Shown one piece after another: positions 11,511-23,064 of a DNA stretch of 64,000 nucleotides. Below the pieces are notes generated by a model that was given only the letters and a program-made list of their open reading frames with translations, ran no database searches and was not told the DNA's origin. The stretch covers positions 14,143,877-14,207,876 of the forward strand of contig ML680053.1 in NCBI GenBank assembly GCA_007922225.1, given 5' to 3'. The DNA is from Emydura subglobosa. Taxonomy: Eukaryota > Chordata > Testudines > Chelidae. The first letter of the stretch is position 1; the number at the start of each line of letters is the position of its first letter. The position numbers were made by a program, and so were the translations under genes.

Positions 11511-12655
11511 GGCACTTAGACACTTTTTACTCAGTTGATTTGTTACAACACAAAGCTCAAACCAGCGGTTCCCAACAGGGGCAGTCCAGTGTGTGCGTAT
11601 AAAGGTAAAAAGTCTCCATATGATCCCTCCATACTTTGCTTATGCTCTTTATCCTCCTGCTGAGGCTACTGCTGGCCCTCTGCTGGTGAATCTCTCTGCC
11701 CAGCTCTCAGAATTCAAGAGCCAGCTCCCAGAGTGCTTGCTGCTCAGTCTGTTCTCCACAGCCAGCTTCCATGGTGCTGCCTTTGGCCAGCCTGACCTCC
11801 TGTAACTATGAGCTGCACTTCCCTTTTCTATACTGGAGGGATTCTGGAACCCGCTATTGACTAGATGTAGAATTGGGTAGTGGAGTGGCCTCCACTCATC
11901 GGGTCCCTTCCCTCCAACTCAGCCAGAGTGGAGGGGAAGGAACCTAGTAACGAACCAGCAGGTTCAGTACAATACAGACATGGCCCTGCAGTGTTCTGCC
12001 TTCAGACAGGACAGCGCTATGCTAGGGCTGGAAGCCAGAATGTGAAACTGACTATGAACAGATAGTGAAGCTAACCAGTGTGGTGGTTTCCCTGTTTAAG
12101 CTAAAGTAAATGCAACACCTGCTCCAAAATAAACAAACAAAACAGTCCAGAAATTATTACAGATTTTTGAAATTCTATTTTTAATGTAATTATGATCTTC
12201 AGTGTCCTATTTTTTTAAACAAAAACAAAAAACCAATAGCATGCTTTTAGTGTTCCCAGTTCCTGCCACTATTCTTTGCTAAATCAGTTTTTAAAAAAGG
12301 GTCTATATATGGAACTTGGCATTGCTCTTAATACGGGCAGAATTTTGGAGAGTGTTCATTTCTCTTGTAATTTAGCTAGTTCTATTTCTGTCATGTGCAA
12401 ATACTGTCCGATTGACAATATTGAATTACAGTCCTGCCTTGTATTTGCCAAACACCTAGGTATTATTTAGCTGTTATCTTTGTCTGCATTAGCAGACAGG
12501 GCTAGAAATAAACAATCCTTAGGATCTTTTTATCTTTAAGGTGAAATTTGTCCCAGTGCTATGATCCTGTACAAAGGAGGACTGAAGTGGTTCAGCAGGC
12601 TACGGTGAAGTGTCTAAGTGTGTGTCTCATTAAGAAGAAACTTAAAGGAACCCGT
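11511..12655. other. Non-coding stretch with a possible hAT end
   Basis: AGCGGTTCCCAAC at about 11565 resembles another hAT terminus, but no matching right end was found within several hundred bases. The rest contains no recognised feature. Confidence 0.35.
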
Positions 12656-12659
12656 CCTC

Positions 12660-12860
12660 TGTGTGATGGGATTTACAGACCCCACGCTAAACCAGAGCAA
12701 GACATGGAACAATAATGAACTCGGGAGGCTCTGCACCTCAGCGGCTGCAGGGCATGCTCCGGGTTGAGGCACAGTATAAAAGGGCATAGGGAGTCCCGGG
12801 GAATGGGGAGAAGAACTGTAGGCTGCACCAGGAAGTGAGAATGGCACCTGGAGTGTAAGG
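12660..12860. other. GC-richer segment with TATA-like box, possible LTR fragment
   Basis: The segment begins TGTGATGGGATTTACAG and holds a good TATA-like string TATAAAAG at 12775-12782, preceded by GC-rich DNA and followed by a purine-rich leader. The arrangement resembles an LTR or retroelement promoter, but no partner LTR, primer-binding site or polypurine tract was found. Confidence 0.25.
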
Positions 12861-14329
12861 CAGTAACTTGGGTGCTAGTAAGATCACTCTGGAAGTAGTG
12901 ATCAGGAACTATATGATGTGCTACCCAATACAAATTAAAGGTTAAGAAGGAACAAGACTTTTTTTTTCCCAAAAGATGTATTATTACCCAAATAACCAGT
13001 AGAAGCTATACTAGTAGGCTGGATGTTTTATAGAGAAACCAAATAATCGGATGCAGCCAAAAATTAATGGACACTTTTGAATATTTGGGCCAGATGATGG
13101 GGAAGTACGGATTTCAGGGGAATTGCAGGAACCTGCACCTCCCTAAGTCAAGCCCTAAAGATCCACAGCAGTTGAGCGTGCTGTGGAATAGTTGGTTACA
13201 ACTATCCTGCACCTTGGAGGTTGCTTCATGTAAGTGATGCTTATATTTTTAGCCCTCGGGATCTATTGCTATGTAAATGCAGTTTTTGTAATTAACTATT
13301 ACTGCTTCCTTATGCCATGACACAGTTTTTATGGGCATTTGAAATGCAATGTTTGCTTCTGAAATTACTTTGCTGTATGTTGCATTGCATACTACTTTAA
13401 GTAGCATTCTGTATCGTTCCTTAATTATCATAGCAACAGCCAGATAAATATAACCACAACATGTAAATAAAGCACTCTAAAAGCATGACAAAAGCTCTCT
13501 GTATTATAACATGGCTGAGTTCATAATTCTTGACTAGTAATTGGGTAAAATACCTTTGCAGATTAAATGAATGAATGACTTGCCTGCTCTGTTCCTTTAA
13601 ATCATAAGATCACCTTTAGCAATAAACATAATATTTTCTCCTATCAGTGTGTATGGTGATTCTCAATAAAAAGTAAACATTTAACAGTTACTGTAATTCA
13701 GGAATAACAGTAGGTGATATCTGAGATGTTGATATGTGGCAATTCTTGGCAAATTTTTACTTTTTATCGATCAGTACGTGCTTGACATCTATTAACATTA
13801 AAAGCGTAGAGCAGACACATGAGGGAATAGACTCCAGAATGTTGGGGATTTTGTGAAGAATTGCCTACGTACGCATCAGTTTTATTGCTTCAGATTTTTT
13901 CAGCTCCTTTGGGTAGGGGATAACATGCAATCAGAGATTGGATTGTGATATTTTCAGAGCGGTGATCTTTGTGTCTGCTGGTAAAGAGCCTAGCACAGTT
14001 TTTGATGCTGAAAAATAATGACAAACAATACTTTTCTTTTGCTATTTTAATTTTTAAAATTTGAAAATCTTGAGGAAAATCTTTACCAGTTCTTTGACCA
14101 GCTTAATAAGTGGTCAGCTGTTTTCAAAAATTTGTAACTTTTACAAAAAAAGTTGCAAAGATTTTGTTTCAAGAATAATTTCAAAGATGTGTGTGCATTT
14201 TTCAACTAGCGCTAACTTGATTCCACTGGAATTTGGGGAAGGTGAACAGATTTTAAAGTTTAAGTGTCTTTATAAAGCTTAACTTATTCATGTCCTTTGA
14301 TTCGTTTTCATCCTCTCTGCACAAGTACT
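12861..14329. other. AT-rich non-coding stretch, nothing identified
   Basis: No recognised gene, repeat or regulatory site. It forms the 5' flank of CR1 copy A. Confidence 0.45.
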
Positions 14330-14340
14330 ACGGCAGAGAA

Positions 14341-14974
14341 CGATTTGGAGGACCCTTCGGAGGGAATGGATCAGAAGGAGACCCGTTTGATCAGAAGGGA
14401 AGGGATGCATTCTCCTAGGGATGGGGGTTCCTCGACCACCATTCCGAAGAGGAAGAGAAGGGTGATGGTGGTCGGGGACTCCCTCCTAAGGGGGATGGAG
14501 TCATCCATCTGCCATCCAGACCGGGAAACTAGAGAAGTGTGCTGCTTGCCTGGAGCTAGGATTACAGATGTGACGGAGAGACTGCCAAAACTTATCAAGT
14601 CTTCAGACCGCTACCCCTTCCTACTTCTCCACGTGGGCACCAATGACACTGCCAAGAATGATCTTGAGCAGATCACTGCGGACTATGTGGCTCTGGGAAA
14701 AGAGATAAAGGAGTTTGAAGCGCAAGTGGTGTTCTCATCCATCCTCCCTGTTCAGGGAAAAGGCCCAGGTAGGGACCATCGCATTGTGGAAGTAAATGCA
14801 TGGTTACGCAGGTGGTGTCGAAGGAGAGGGCTTTGGATTCTTCGATCATGGAGTGCTGTTCCAGGAAGAAGGATTACTAGGAAGAGACGGGATTCATTTA
14901 ACGGAGACAGGGAAGAGTATCTTCGCAGGCAGGCTGGCTAACCTAGTGAGGAGGGCTTTAAACTAGTTTCGACG
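14341..14974 (+). pseudogene. CR1 ORF1 remnant with SGNH/GDSL esterase domain
   Basis: CR1 ORF1 proteins bind the element RNA and many carry a C-terminal SGNH esterase. Here the esterase blocks are visible in order: VMVVGDSLLRG with the nucleophile Ser, then LLHVGTNDTA with the block-III Gly and Asn, then VFSSILPVQG. After about position 14830 the frame shifts by one base. In the new frame the expected end is seen, including DHG, QEEGLLG and the block-V motif DGIHLT with the catalytic Asp and His, closing at TAG near 14971. The frameshift separates the nucleophile from the Asp-His pair, so no active enzyme can be made. The N-terminal part is truncated. Confidence 0.88.
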
Positions 14975-15083
14975 GGACGGGGACCTAATCCCGAAGGTAA
15001 GTGGGGAAGAGGGACACCACAAGGAAGCAGAAGGAGGAGGGTGCAGCAGGGGAGGCCTCCCGATTCATACCATGAAAGTAGGC

Positions 15084-17830
15084 CAATCGGCTACTTATCT
15101 GAAGTGCCTGTACACAAACGCAAGAAGCCTGGGAAACAAGTAGGAGGAACTGGAAGTCCTGGCACAGTCAAGAAACTACGTCATGATTGGAATAACTGAG
15201 ACTTGGTGGAATAACTCTCACGATTGGAGCACTGTCATGGATGGGTATAAACTGTTCAAGAAGGACAGGCAGGGGCGAAAGGGGGGAGGAGTTGCACTGT
15301 ATATAAGAGAGCACTATGACTGCTCTGAGCTCCAGTATGAAACTGGAGACAAGTCAGTTGAGTGTCTCTGAGTTAAGCTTAGAAGCAAGAACAATAAGCG
15401 TGATGTCGTGGTGGGTGTCTGTTACAGACCACCAGACCAGGAGGATGAGGTGGATGAGGCTTTCTTTACTCAACTAGGGGAAGTTTCCAGTTCACAGGAC
15501 CTGATTCTCATGGGAGACTTCAATCACCCTGACATCTGCTGGAAGAGCAATACAGCAGAGCACAAACAATCCAGGAAGTTTTTGGACAGTGTCGATGACA
15601 ATTTCCTAGTGCAAGTGCTGGAGCAACCAACTAGGGGCCGTGCTTCTCTTGACCTGCTGCTCACAAACAGGGAAGATTTGGTAGGGGAAGTAGAAGTGGG
15701 TGGCAACCTAGGCAGCAGTGACCATGAGATGGTCGAGTTCCGGATCCTGACAAAAGGAAGAAAGGAGAACAGCAGGATATGGACCATGGATTTCAGAAAA
15801 GCGGACTTTGACTCCCTCAGGGAACTGATGGGCAGGATTCCCTGGGAGGCTAATGTGAGGGGGAAAGGAACCCAAGAGAGCTGGCTGTATTTTAAAGAAA
15901 CCTTATTGAGAGCACAGGAGCAAACCATCCCGATGTGCGGAAAGAATAGCAAATATGGTAGGCGTCCAGCTTGGCTTAACAAAGATGTCCTTGGCGAATT
16001 TAAACGCAAAAAAGAAGCTTACAAGAAGTGGAAGCTTGGTCAGATGACTAGGGAGGATTATAAAAACACTGCTCGAACGTGCAGGAATGAAATCAGGAAG
16101 GCCAAAGCACAATTGGAGTTGCAGCTAGCAAAGGACGTGAAGGGGAACAAGAAGGGTTTCGGGAAAGTGTGGGCCCCTTAGAGAATGAGGGAGGCGACTT
16201 AGTGACGGAGGATGTGGAGAAAGCTGAGGTACTCAATGCTTTTTTTGCCTCTGTCTTCACAGACAAGATCAGCTCCCAGACTGCTGTACTGGGTTGCACA
16301 GAATGGGAAGGAGGCGAACATCCTGCAGTGCTGAAGGAACGGGTCCAAGACTATTTAGAAGGCTTAGACATACACAAGTCCATGGGGCCGGATGCAATGC
16401 ACCCGAGGGTGCTGAGGGAGTTGGCTGAGGTGATTTGAGAGCCATTGGCTATTATCTTTGAAAGCTCGTGGCAACAGGGGGAGGTCCCTGAGGACTGGAA
16501 AAAAGCAAATATAGTGCCCATCTTCAAAAAAGGGAGGAAAGAGGATCCAGGGAACTACAGACCGGTCAGCCTCACCTCAATCCCTGGAAAAATCATGGAG
16601 CGGGTCCTTAAGGAATCCATTTTAAGGCACTTGGAAGAGAGGAAGGTGATCAGGAACAGTCAACATGGATTCACCAAGGGAAAGTCATGCCTGACCAACC
16701 TGATTGCTTTCCATGATGAGGTGACTGGCTCTGTGGATGTAGAGAAGGCGGTGGATGTGATATACCTTGACTTTAGCAAAGCTTTTGATACTGTCTCTCA
16801 CAGTATTCTTATCAGCAAGTTAAAGAAGTATGGGTTGGAGGAATGGACTATAAAATGGATAGAGAACTGGCTAGAGCATAGGGCTCAACGAGTAGTGATC
16901 AATGGCTCCATGTCTAGCTGGCAACCGGTCACAAGCGGAGTTCCCCAGAGGTCGGTCCTGAGGCCGATTTTGTTCAACATCTTTATCAGTGATCTGGAGG
17001 ATGGGGTAGATTGCACTCTCAGCAAGTTTGCGGACGACACTAAGCTGGGGGGAGTAGTAGATACCCTGCAAGGTAGGGATAGGATACAGAGTGACCTAAA
17101 CAAACTGGAGGATTGGGCCAAAAGAAATCTAATGAGGTTCAACAAAGAAAAGTGCAGAGTCCTCCACTTAGGAAGGAAGAATCCCATGCACAGCTATAGA
17201 CTGGGGACCGACGAGATGGGCAGCAGCTCTGCAGAAAAGGACTTGGGGGTAACAGTGGATAAAAAGCTGGATATGAGTCAGCAGTGTGCCCTGGTTGTCA
17301 AGAAGGCTAATGGCATATTGGGCTGCATTAGGAGGGGCATTGCCAGCAGGTCATGGGAAGTGATTATTCCCCTCTATTCGGCATTGGTGAGGCCGCATTT
17401 AGAATATTGTGTCCAGTTTTGGGCCCCCCACTACAAAAAGGATGTGGACAAGTTGGGGAGAGTACAGCGGAGGGCAACAAAAATGATTAGGGGGCTGGAG
17501 CACAGGACTTATGAGGAGAGGCTGAGGGAACTGGGCTTGTTTAGTCTGCAAAAGAGAAGAATGAGGGCGGATTTGATAGCGGCCTTTAACTACCTGAAAG
17601 GGGGTTCCAGGGAGGATGGGGCTAGGCTGTTCTCGGTGGTGGCAGATGACAGAACAAGGAGCAACAGTCTCAAGTTGCAGTTGGGGAGGTCTAGGTTGGA
17701 CATTAGGAAAAAGTTTTTCACTAGGAGGGTGGTGAAGCACTGGAATGGGTTACCTAGGGAGGTGGTGGAATCTCCATCCTTAGAGGTTTTTAAGCTGAGG
17801 CTTGACAAAGCCCTGGTTGGGATGATATAG
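15084..17830 (+). pseudogene. CR1 ORF2 (endonuclease-reverse transcriptase), broken
   Basis: An APE-type endonuclease comes first: [37 protein letters not shown] and SDHEMVE give the usual metal- and phosphate-binding residues. The reverse transcriptase follows, with [21 protein letters not shown] (first catalytic Asp), GVPQ and FADDTKLGG (paired catalytic Asp). Defects: TAG at 15141-15143, TGA at 15369-15371, a 31-bp deletion near 16161 that shifts the frame, and TGA at 16436-16438. [10 protein letters not shown] of copy B reads [10 protein letters not shown] here. The last 461 codons (16445-17827) are open. Length without breaks is typical for CR1 ORF2, about 900 residues. It is not functional. 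Confidence 0.95.
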
Positions 17831-18077
17831 CTGAGGTTAGTCCTGCTTTGAGCAGGGGGTTGGACTAGATGACCTCCTGAGGTCCCTTCCAACTCTAATA
17901 TTCTATGATTCTGTGATTTTTTTTCTTTCACCAATTTAACAGGGTTTTGGGGTGTCTTTTGATCTTCCTACCCTCAACCAGTATGGAAGCATGTGCATGT
18001 CCAAAGGCTCACAGCAGGGGGCATGCATGCTAGATCATCTTAACTTGGCAGATGTGTCTTAGGCTCCCTACTGACTA

Positions 18078-18262
18078 TTTGGAAACTAAGACATAGAACA
18101 TGAAATCTTTGCCCCACTGAAATCACCATTAACTTCAGTGGGGTCAGGATTTCACCCAGAGACATTAAATGACTCAGCCAAGGTCACACACATACTAAGT
18201 CATGGAAGAACGAGGAATAGAACCCCAGGTCTTCTAGCTTCTGGTTTGGTGCCCTGTTGCCT
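18078..18262 (-). repeat. CORE/MIR-like SINE, interrupted by a fold-back
   Basis: In reverse orientation the MIR core is visible: GGAAACTAAGACATAGAA, then after an insertion GACATTAAATGACTC, CCAAGGTCACACACATAC and GAACCCCAGGTCTTC. These correspond to the 'gaaactgaggcacaga ... gattaagtgacttgcccaaggtcacac' phrase of MIR-type SINEs. The palindromic unit at 18101-18156 splits the phrase. Confidence 0.65.
18101..18156. repeat. Palindromic element inserted in a SINE
   Basis: TGAAATCTTTGCCCCACTGA on the left is mirrored by TTCAGTGGGGTCAGGATTTC on the right, with only three mismatches and a loop of about 12 nt. The flanks belong to one MIR-like phrase, so the palindrome sits inside the SINE. Confidence 0.7.
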
Positions 18263-19960
18263 GAGCCTGGCTGACAACATAGAGCATTCAAATACTTAGG
18301 ATGCATATTTTTGACTATACAACAGCTGCTGAAATCTATAAAAGGATTCCAGCAGAGATTTCAAGTCTCGCCCCAGACCAGTATGCAACTGTGATGTTGT
18401 AATGCTAGTACATAAGAAGTGTATCTGACAATTTACATGATTCACAGAGTAAATACACTGGAAAATACAAAGAAATATAACAATTTGCTCATATCCTTCT
18501 TCTGTAATAATCTGAGGTATTACTTGTAACAATAGCAGGTCAGAAATGTGGTCATCTATCTGACAGCATCCCTTTAATCAAGTTGATCTTCTATAATCAT
18601 TTCTTTCCCCTCTGTCAGCTGACGCGTATGCAGTAGTAGATTTTTTCCGATTAATGGTTTACATATTTCCCCAAGCTCTAACTAAAATACAAGTTGCAGT
18701 AGGTTCCAGACAAATTACTGACTGACATTTCGAAATGTAGATAAAATGGATCCTCATGTAAGAGACCAATCACTGATCTGCAATTTATTTATTTCTTCCT
18801 TTCTTTCTTTATTTCTAAATGAGGAACATTTTTAAGAGCATACTCCATTACAGAAAATACAAGGGTGTTGTTCTGAAGTAATTGTATTTTTTATTTTCAG
18901 TCTCTTTTAATGCTGCTTGCGAAGAAAATTAAAGAATGAAGAGATTGATTATACTCTGTTTTATCTGAGGAGCTGGAATGGAATGTAAAGTCATATTCCC
19001 TATCCCCCCAGGGTGGAAATATCACTATATCTTGAATAGCCTTAGGTCGGATCATATTACTGTAATAATTCAACATTTTGAACTGGGTGAATTAGAAGAT
19101 TCTCATTGAGCTGGGGGTCATGATTTAAGTTAAAATTTCTTGCAGCTATGATATGAGTTGGAATATTGAGACAGGGAGATATAAGGAGCCAGTAGATGTT
19201 TGCTTCTAATGAGTCAGAAATTCATAGTTATTTTGTCTTGCCTTCCAACTCCAGGTCCTAGAGGTGCCCTCAATTCAAATTGATCTCATTTTGCTGCATA
19301 TGAGTGGTTAAAAATTGCTACTTCATTTCCCCTCCAGAAGAATTTTAGTGTGTAGTCCCAAAATCTGCTGTTTTGATTTATTTTCAGCGTGGTTTTTTTT
19401 TTTTTTTTTAATTTCTGAATTTCCTACATGAAAGTCGGCTTGGTTCACTTCTCCTTAAGCAGGGAGAGCATTTTTGTCAGTTTGATTGATCTATGAATAA
19501 CTTTGATGTTCCAAGACGTAATGTTAATAGAGTTTGTGGAATAGAATCACAGGAGAAAAAACTGAAAATAAAGAGCATCGATTCACTTCCACAGTGTAAA
19601 ATGAGTGAATAAAATACAGTGTGCACAGGAAAGAAGGGTCAGGGACTAGAAGTTGGAAACTAGAAGTTGGAAAATATAGTACCTGGAACTTACATCTTGT
19701 TGTAGTCTGACTGGTGTGTCTTAATTAAAAACAAAAGAGAAACCCAGCTGTCTGTGATGGTGCATTTAGTCCCTTTACGTGCTCTAACGATATTGCAGCA
19801 AGGGGAGGGCAAAGATCCCTTGTGGCAGTAGAAGAGAGAGCAACTTTTAGTGATTTCAGTTGGCACATTGGCCTGTGATGACTCAGTTTACCTCTATATC
19901 TACACCTTGGAGGTATTCTGCTAAACTGATATCTCAGGGCCTAATTCAAAGCCCCCTGAG
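18263..19960. other. AT-rich non-coding stretch, nothing identified
   Basis: Contains a T17 run at about 19393-19409 and a T/C-rich patch near 18790, but no recognised gene or element. Confidence 0.45.
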
Positions 19961-19962
19961 GC

Positions 19963-20190
19963 AATGTGATCTCATAAGTAGGGTATTGGACTGAAAGCCA
20001 AGATACCTGGGTTCTGTTGCTGGTTTGGCCTCTGACCTCCTATGTGACCTTTGGCAAGTTACGTCAATTCCTGCTCTTAATTTCTGTCTTGTCTACTTGG
20101 ATTGTAAACTCTTCTGAGCTAAGATTGCCTCTTGCTATGCATAGCATAACCGGGCCTCCAGGTGCTACTATGACACGATGAATGATGATG
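19963..20190 (+). repeat. Composite SINE: tRNA-like head, CORE domain, LINE-like tail
   Basis: The head reads GTGATCTCATAAGTAGGGTA, with GCCAAGATACCTGGGTTCTG as the B-box region. The core is TGTGACCTTTGGCAAGTTAC. The tail is GGATTGTAAACTCTTCTGAG followed by GCCTCCAGGTGCTAC. The order head-core-tail is that of CORE-SINEs carrying a CR1/L3-type tail. Polymerase III promoters of such elements are decayed here. Confidence 0.65.
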
Positions 20191-20248
20191 AATGGAAAGA
20201 CGCTCACTGACTTCCCTGGACTTTTGGATCTGATTCTATGAGCTGCTT

Positions 20249-20335
20249 ATTGTCTCCTGCAAAATGCAGAGCACCTACCAGCTCCCTTTGAAACCAATAG
20301 ACGAGGGTGCTCGTTGCCTTTGCAGGATCTGGCCC
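20249..20335. repeat. Short palindromic (fold-back) element
   Basis: TCCTGCAAAATGCAGAGCAC on the left is mirrored by GGGTGCTCGTTGCCTTTGCA on the right, ending GGATCTGGCCC. The middle contains the decayed CCTTTGAAACCAATAG centre. Confidence 0.55.
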
Positions 20336-21091
20336 TTGATGTCAGATAAAGCCGAGCCTTACTGGTACACCTGAGGAGGTTTTTAATTCAGCCAGAGAAT
20401 TCCCAGGGCTCTCCTAGGCTGACACAGAAGAGGGGAAGGAGAATTAATTGAATTCATTTATAATGATAATTTTCCCCAGAGTTGTACTCTGAAGGATGAG
20501 AGAAGATTTTGTTGGCTTGTCAGAGAGCTGCGAAGTTGTCAGCGGCTTCAGAGAAGGAGGCAGTTAATAAAGCGTTCCATCAGGTCAGAGAGCCTGTAAA
20601 TGGTGCTAAGAGTCCCTTCGGTCCAGCCGCCCCTGCCACTGCTGTGGGTGAGGAATGGCCTAGCAGTGTCTTTTGGGTTGATGGATGTCCTCTGTATGAG
20701 ACAAATATTTCTTACAGGTAACAAAAATCCCCTCTTCCCCCTTTTTTTTTTTTTTGGTCATCCCCCATGTCCCCAGTCTCTGCATTTAACATTTCTAAAG
20801 GCTGATGGGTTGTACTTCCTCTGTACCTGTGTCTTCATTGATTCTAGAATCCAGAGCATGGCTACTTCTACAGCACTTCCCTCTGCACTTCTGAAGGAGA
20901 GGTCTGAATAATTCCTATTTATTCATAATAATTGATATTTGATCCTAAAGCACTTGTCTTATACCCATCCAGCACCACTAAAATGTGCTGCCTCCCCTCT
21001 TTGGGCTGGAGGATGGGGATCACCTGATGTATAGGGGTTGGGAAGTTTTGGTCAGGGACACCTTAGCAAATCCTTTTGCTTACCAAAAGTA
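20336..21091. other. Non-coding stretch with a splice-donor-like site
   Basis: A moderately GC-rich patch at 20510-20720 ends TCTTACAGGTAACA, which resembles a splice donor, but no acceptor or conserved protein could be recognised. A T14 run lies at 20742-20755. No gene is claimed. Confidence 0.3.
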
Positions 21092-21100
21092 CTGTGGGAT

Positions 21101-21225
21101 CTTTTCAGAGGGGTAGCCGTGTTAGTCTGTTTTTAGCCAAACAATGAGAGTCCTGTGGCACCTTAAAGACTAACAAATTTATTTGGGCATAAGCTTTCAT
21201 GGGCAGAAGCCCATTTCGTCGGATG
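21101..21225 (+). mobile_element. Short interspersed element with target duplication
   Basis: Contains GGGGTAGCCGTGTTAGTCTG, GAGAGTCCTGTGGCACC, TTAAAGACTAACAAATTTAT and GGGCATAAGCTTTCATGGGC, which I recognise as an abundant reptilian interspersed repeat whose formal family name I cannot assign. CTGTGGGAT flanks it at 21092-21100 and 21226-21234 as a perfect 9-bp direct repeat that may extend into the following T-rich bases. This fits LINE-mediated insertion of a SINE. Confidence 0.75.
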
Positions 21226-21234
21226 CTGTGGGAT

Positions 21235-21920
21235 TTTTGTTGCCCATGAAGAGCGGACAAAATTCTAAAGGTCATATCTGAAAGTTCCCCATGCAGTAAA
21301 GTGCATATAATTCAGGATGAAGGGCTGTGTTGATCCTACTGTGACTTGAGGCTGTGGTTCAAGAGAGTTGGTATTTCAAACCAGAGGCTTAGATCAGTAA
21401 GCCATCCCCTCTGGACAGCATTTTTGATAGTGATCTGCTCTGAATACAGAGGAAGGAGGCTGAAAGCTTTTTCCTGTAGTGATCTGTCTGTATTCTTTTA
21501 CCAGACTATGATAACTGCCTTTAATAATTTGACCTAAACCTAGTCTTTCCCTTTCCTTTTTGGCTGTAAAGTCTCCAGAAGTAATTGTTATATTTTAATG
21601 TTAGGGAATCAGTTAAGGTTTTTAAGCATTTGCTAAATTCACTTTGACCAGTGCCATCTGGCAGAAAGGTTCATGACCCGAAGGCTCGAACCATCGCTTT
21701 CTAGCATTCCTTGCTAGCTTACACTTGTGTTTATAGGGCTTTAATAAATTGCTGTGTAATAAATGACTAGTATGAAAATAGCTTGTCACTACTAGCTAAA
21801 GTGAATGTACTTGAAAATCAGATGTGTGTAAAAACTTAGTTTATGTAGCAGATTTTTGTTTTAATAAAGGAGAAAGGTTGCTTATTGGATGACTCAGGGG
21901 ACTGGTAATGGATTATACAC
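21235..21920. other. Non-coding stretch, nothing identified
   Basis: No recognised feature between the SINE and the hAT fragment. Confidence 0.45.
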
Positions 21921-21925
21921 TAGAG

Positions 21926-22080
21926 CAGTGGTTCTCATCCTTTTCTCATGTTACCACAGCAAAAAGCTCTGAGATTCCCCTCCTATCAATTCAGCACCCT
22001 TCTCCCAGTTAGCCATAAATAAAGGGAGGGAGTCTATGATCCTTCAGGACCTGTTTGTTATTCCCCTTCCATTGAGAACA
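21926..22080. mobile_element. Degenerate hAT MITE fragment
   Basis: The left end CAGTGGTTCTCATCCTTTTC is a hAT-type terminus closely related to the end of the 11030-11415 element. The right end may be CCATTGAGAAC at about 22070, but it is decayed and no target duplication is visible. The interior reads like other reptilian MITEs (CAGCAAAAAGCTCTGAGA). Confidence 0.5.
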
Positions 22081-22980
22081 TCTACACAAAAGCAATTGAG
22101 TTCTTGGTTGTCAGTTCATTTGGGTACTGGCTGAAGTTGTTACCATGTGACCATATAAAAGGAATCGGGGGTTCAAGTCCATTTCCTAGTGGGAAGGTGT
22201 CTGTGTCACAAAAAGCATCACATCACTACTGGCCCCCTTGTTGGCAGTCTCAGTGAAGAGGCCAAGGAGTTAGTTGGCATGGAGACTGAATTGTCCTCTC
22301 TCACCCCTAGCAATGTGGCCCCTCTAGGACCAAAACATAGACAGGATGGTTTTGAATAAATTTGTACTGTTACAGTTCATTCTATACCTCCTCTGGCTCT
22401 AGGCTTGGGGTTCCGATACCCTTCTCCTGAGCTAAATTCACACTTGCAAATTGCAGACAGTGAAATATAAAATCAGGATATTTGCACTTTTTTTTAAACC
22501 CTTGCATAAGTTATTAAACCTGCAGAGATTCCTAGAGAAAAAGAACCTCAGATATTTTAGGATTTGAATTATAACAAAAGGAAGATTTGTGATCTGCTGT
22601 GAAACCATTTAGTGGCAGGCAAGGATATTGATCTAGTAATATAGCCTGCAGACCTAGCCGTAAATAATAGTACAGTAGCCTACACTTTACCAAAAATAAT
22701 TTAGAAATGTATAAGCGAAGTGATGATAGACTTGGAAGAAAATCAAATGAAAGGAGGGTGGCTGGATGATGTAATAGATTTTTAGAAGGGCTGTATAAAG
22801 GACCGAGGGGTGAGCAGAAAGTGTTAACTGCACGGAGACTCCATTAAACCATGACAAGGACTTGGTAGTCTTAGTCTGTGATGTCCCAACTGTCTTTCCT
22901 CCCACCACACACACACCTAAAAGGATTTTTATGGAGAAATCAACAAGGCTGCTTTTCTGGGAAATTGGGTGAGATTTCCC
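22081..22980. other. Non-coding stretch, nothing identified
   Basis: No recognised gene or element; a short CA run (CACCACACACACACC) near 22905. Confidence 0.45.
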
Positions 22981-23064
22981 CAGTGTACACTGGTGTAAAA
23001 TCAGGTGTAACTCCATTGCAGTCCATGGATTTACGCTGGTGCAAGTAAGAGGAGAATCATGCCT
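22981..23064. repeat. Palindromic element, decayed
   Basis: CACTGGTGTAAAATCAGGTG on the left is partly mirrored by GGATTTACGCTGGTGC on the right, around CTCCATTGCAGTCCATGG. The segment ends GAGAATCATGCC. It appears to be a variant of the fold-back family of this window. Confidence 0.45.

Larger units (their letters stand above)
14330..17917 (+). mobile_element. CR1 LINE copy A, 5'-truncated
   Basis: CR1 is a non-LTR retrotransposon that nicks DNA with its ORF2 endonuclease and reverse-transcribes its RNA onto the nick. This copy runs from the middle of ORF1 through ORF2 to the CR1 3' end, which finishes with the tandem-like ATTCTATGATTCTGTG tail and a T-rich run. About 3.6 kb is present; the ORF1 N-terminus and 5' UTR are missing. 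It is close to copy B (35694-38684, opposite strand): over the last 461 codons I count about 24 amino-acid differences, near 95% identity. Copy A carries more stops and a 31-bp deletion, so it is the more decayed of the pair. Confidence 0.97.

Noticed and set aside
11563..11600. Second hAT terminus AGCGGTTCCCAAC
   Set aside because: No matching right end or 8-bp duplication found within a plausible distance.
12660..12860. Solo LTR
   Set aside because: A TATA-like box and TG start are present, but there is no matching CA end with target duplication, so it is listed only as a low-confidence segment.
15524..17934. Minus-strand frames of 100-161 codons across CR1 copy A
   Set aside because: They are antisense shadows of ORF2 and recur at the matching places in copy B.
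20509..20721. Possible exon ending at TCTTACAGGTAACA
   Set aside because: A donor-like site exists, but there is no convincing acceptor, no known protein motif and no second exon.
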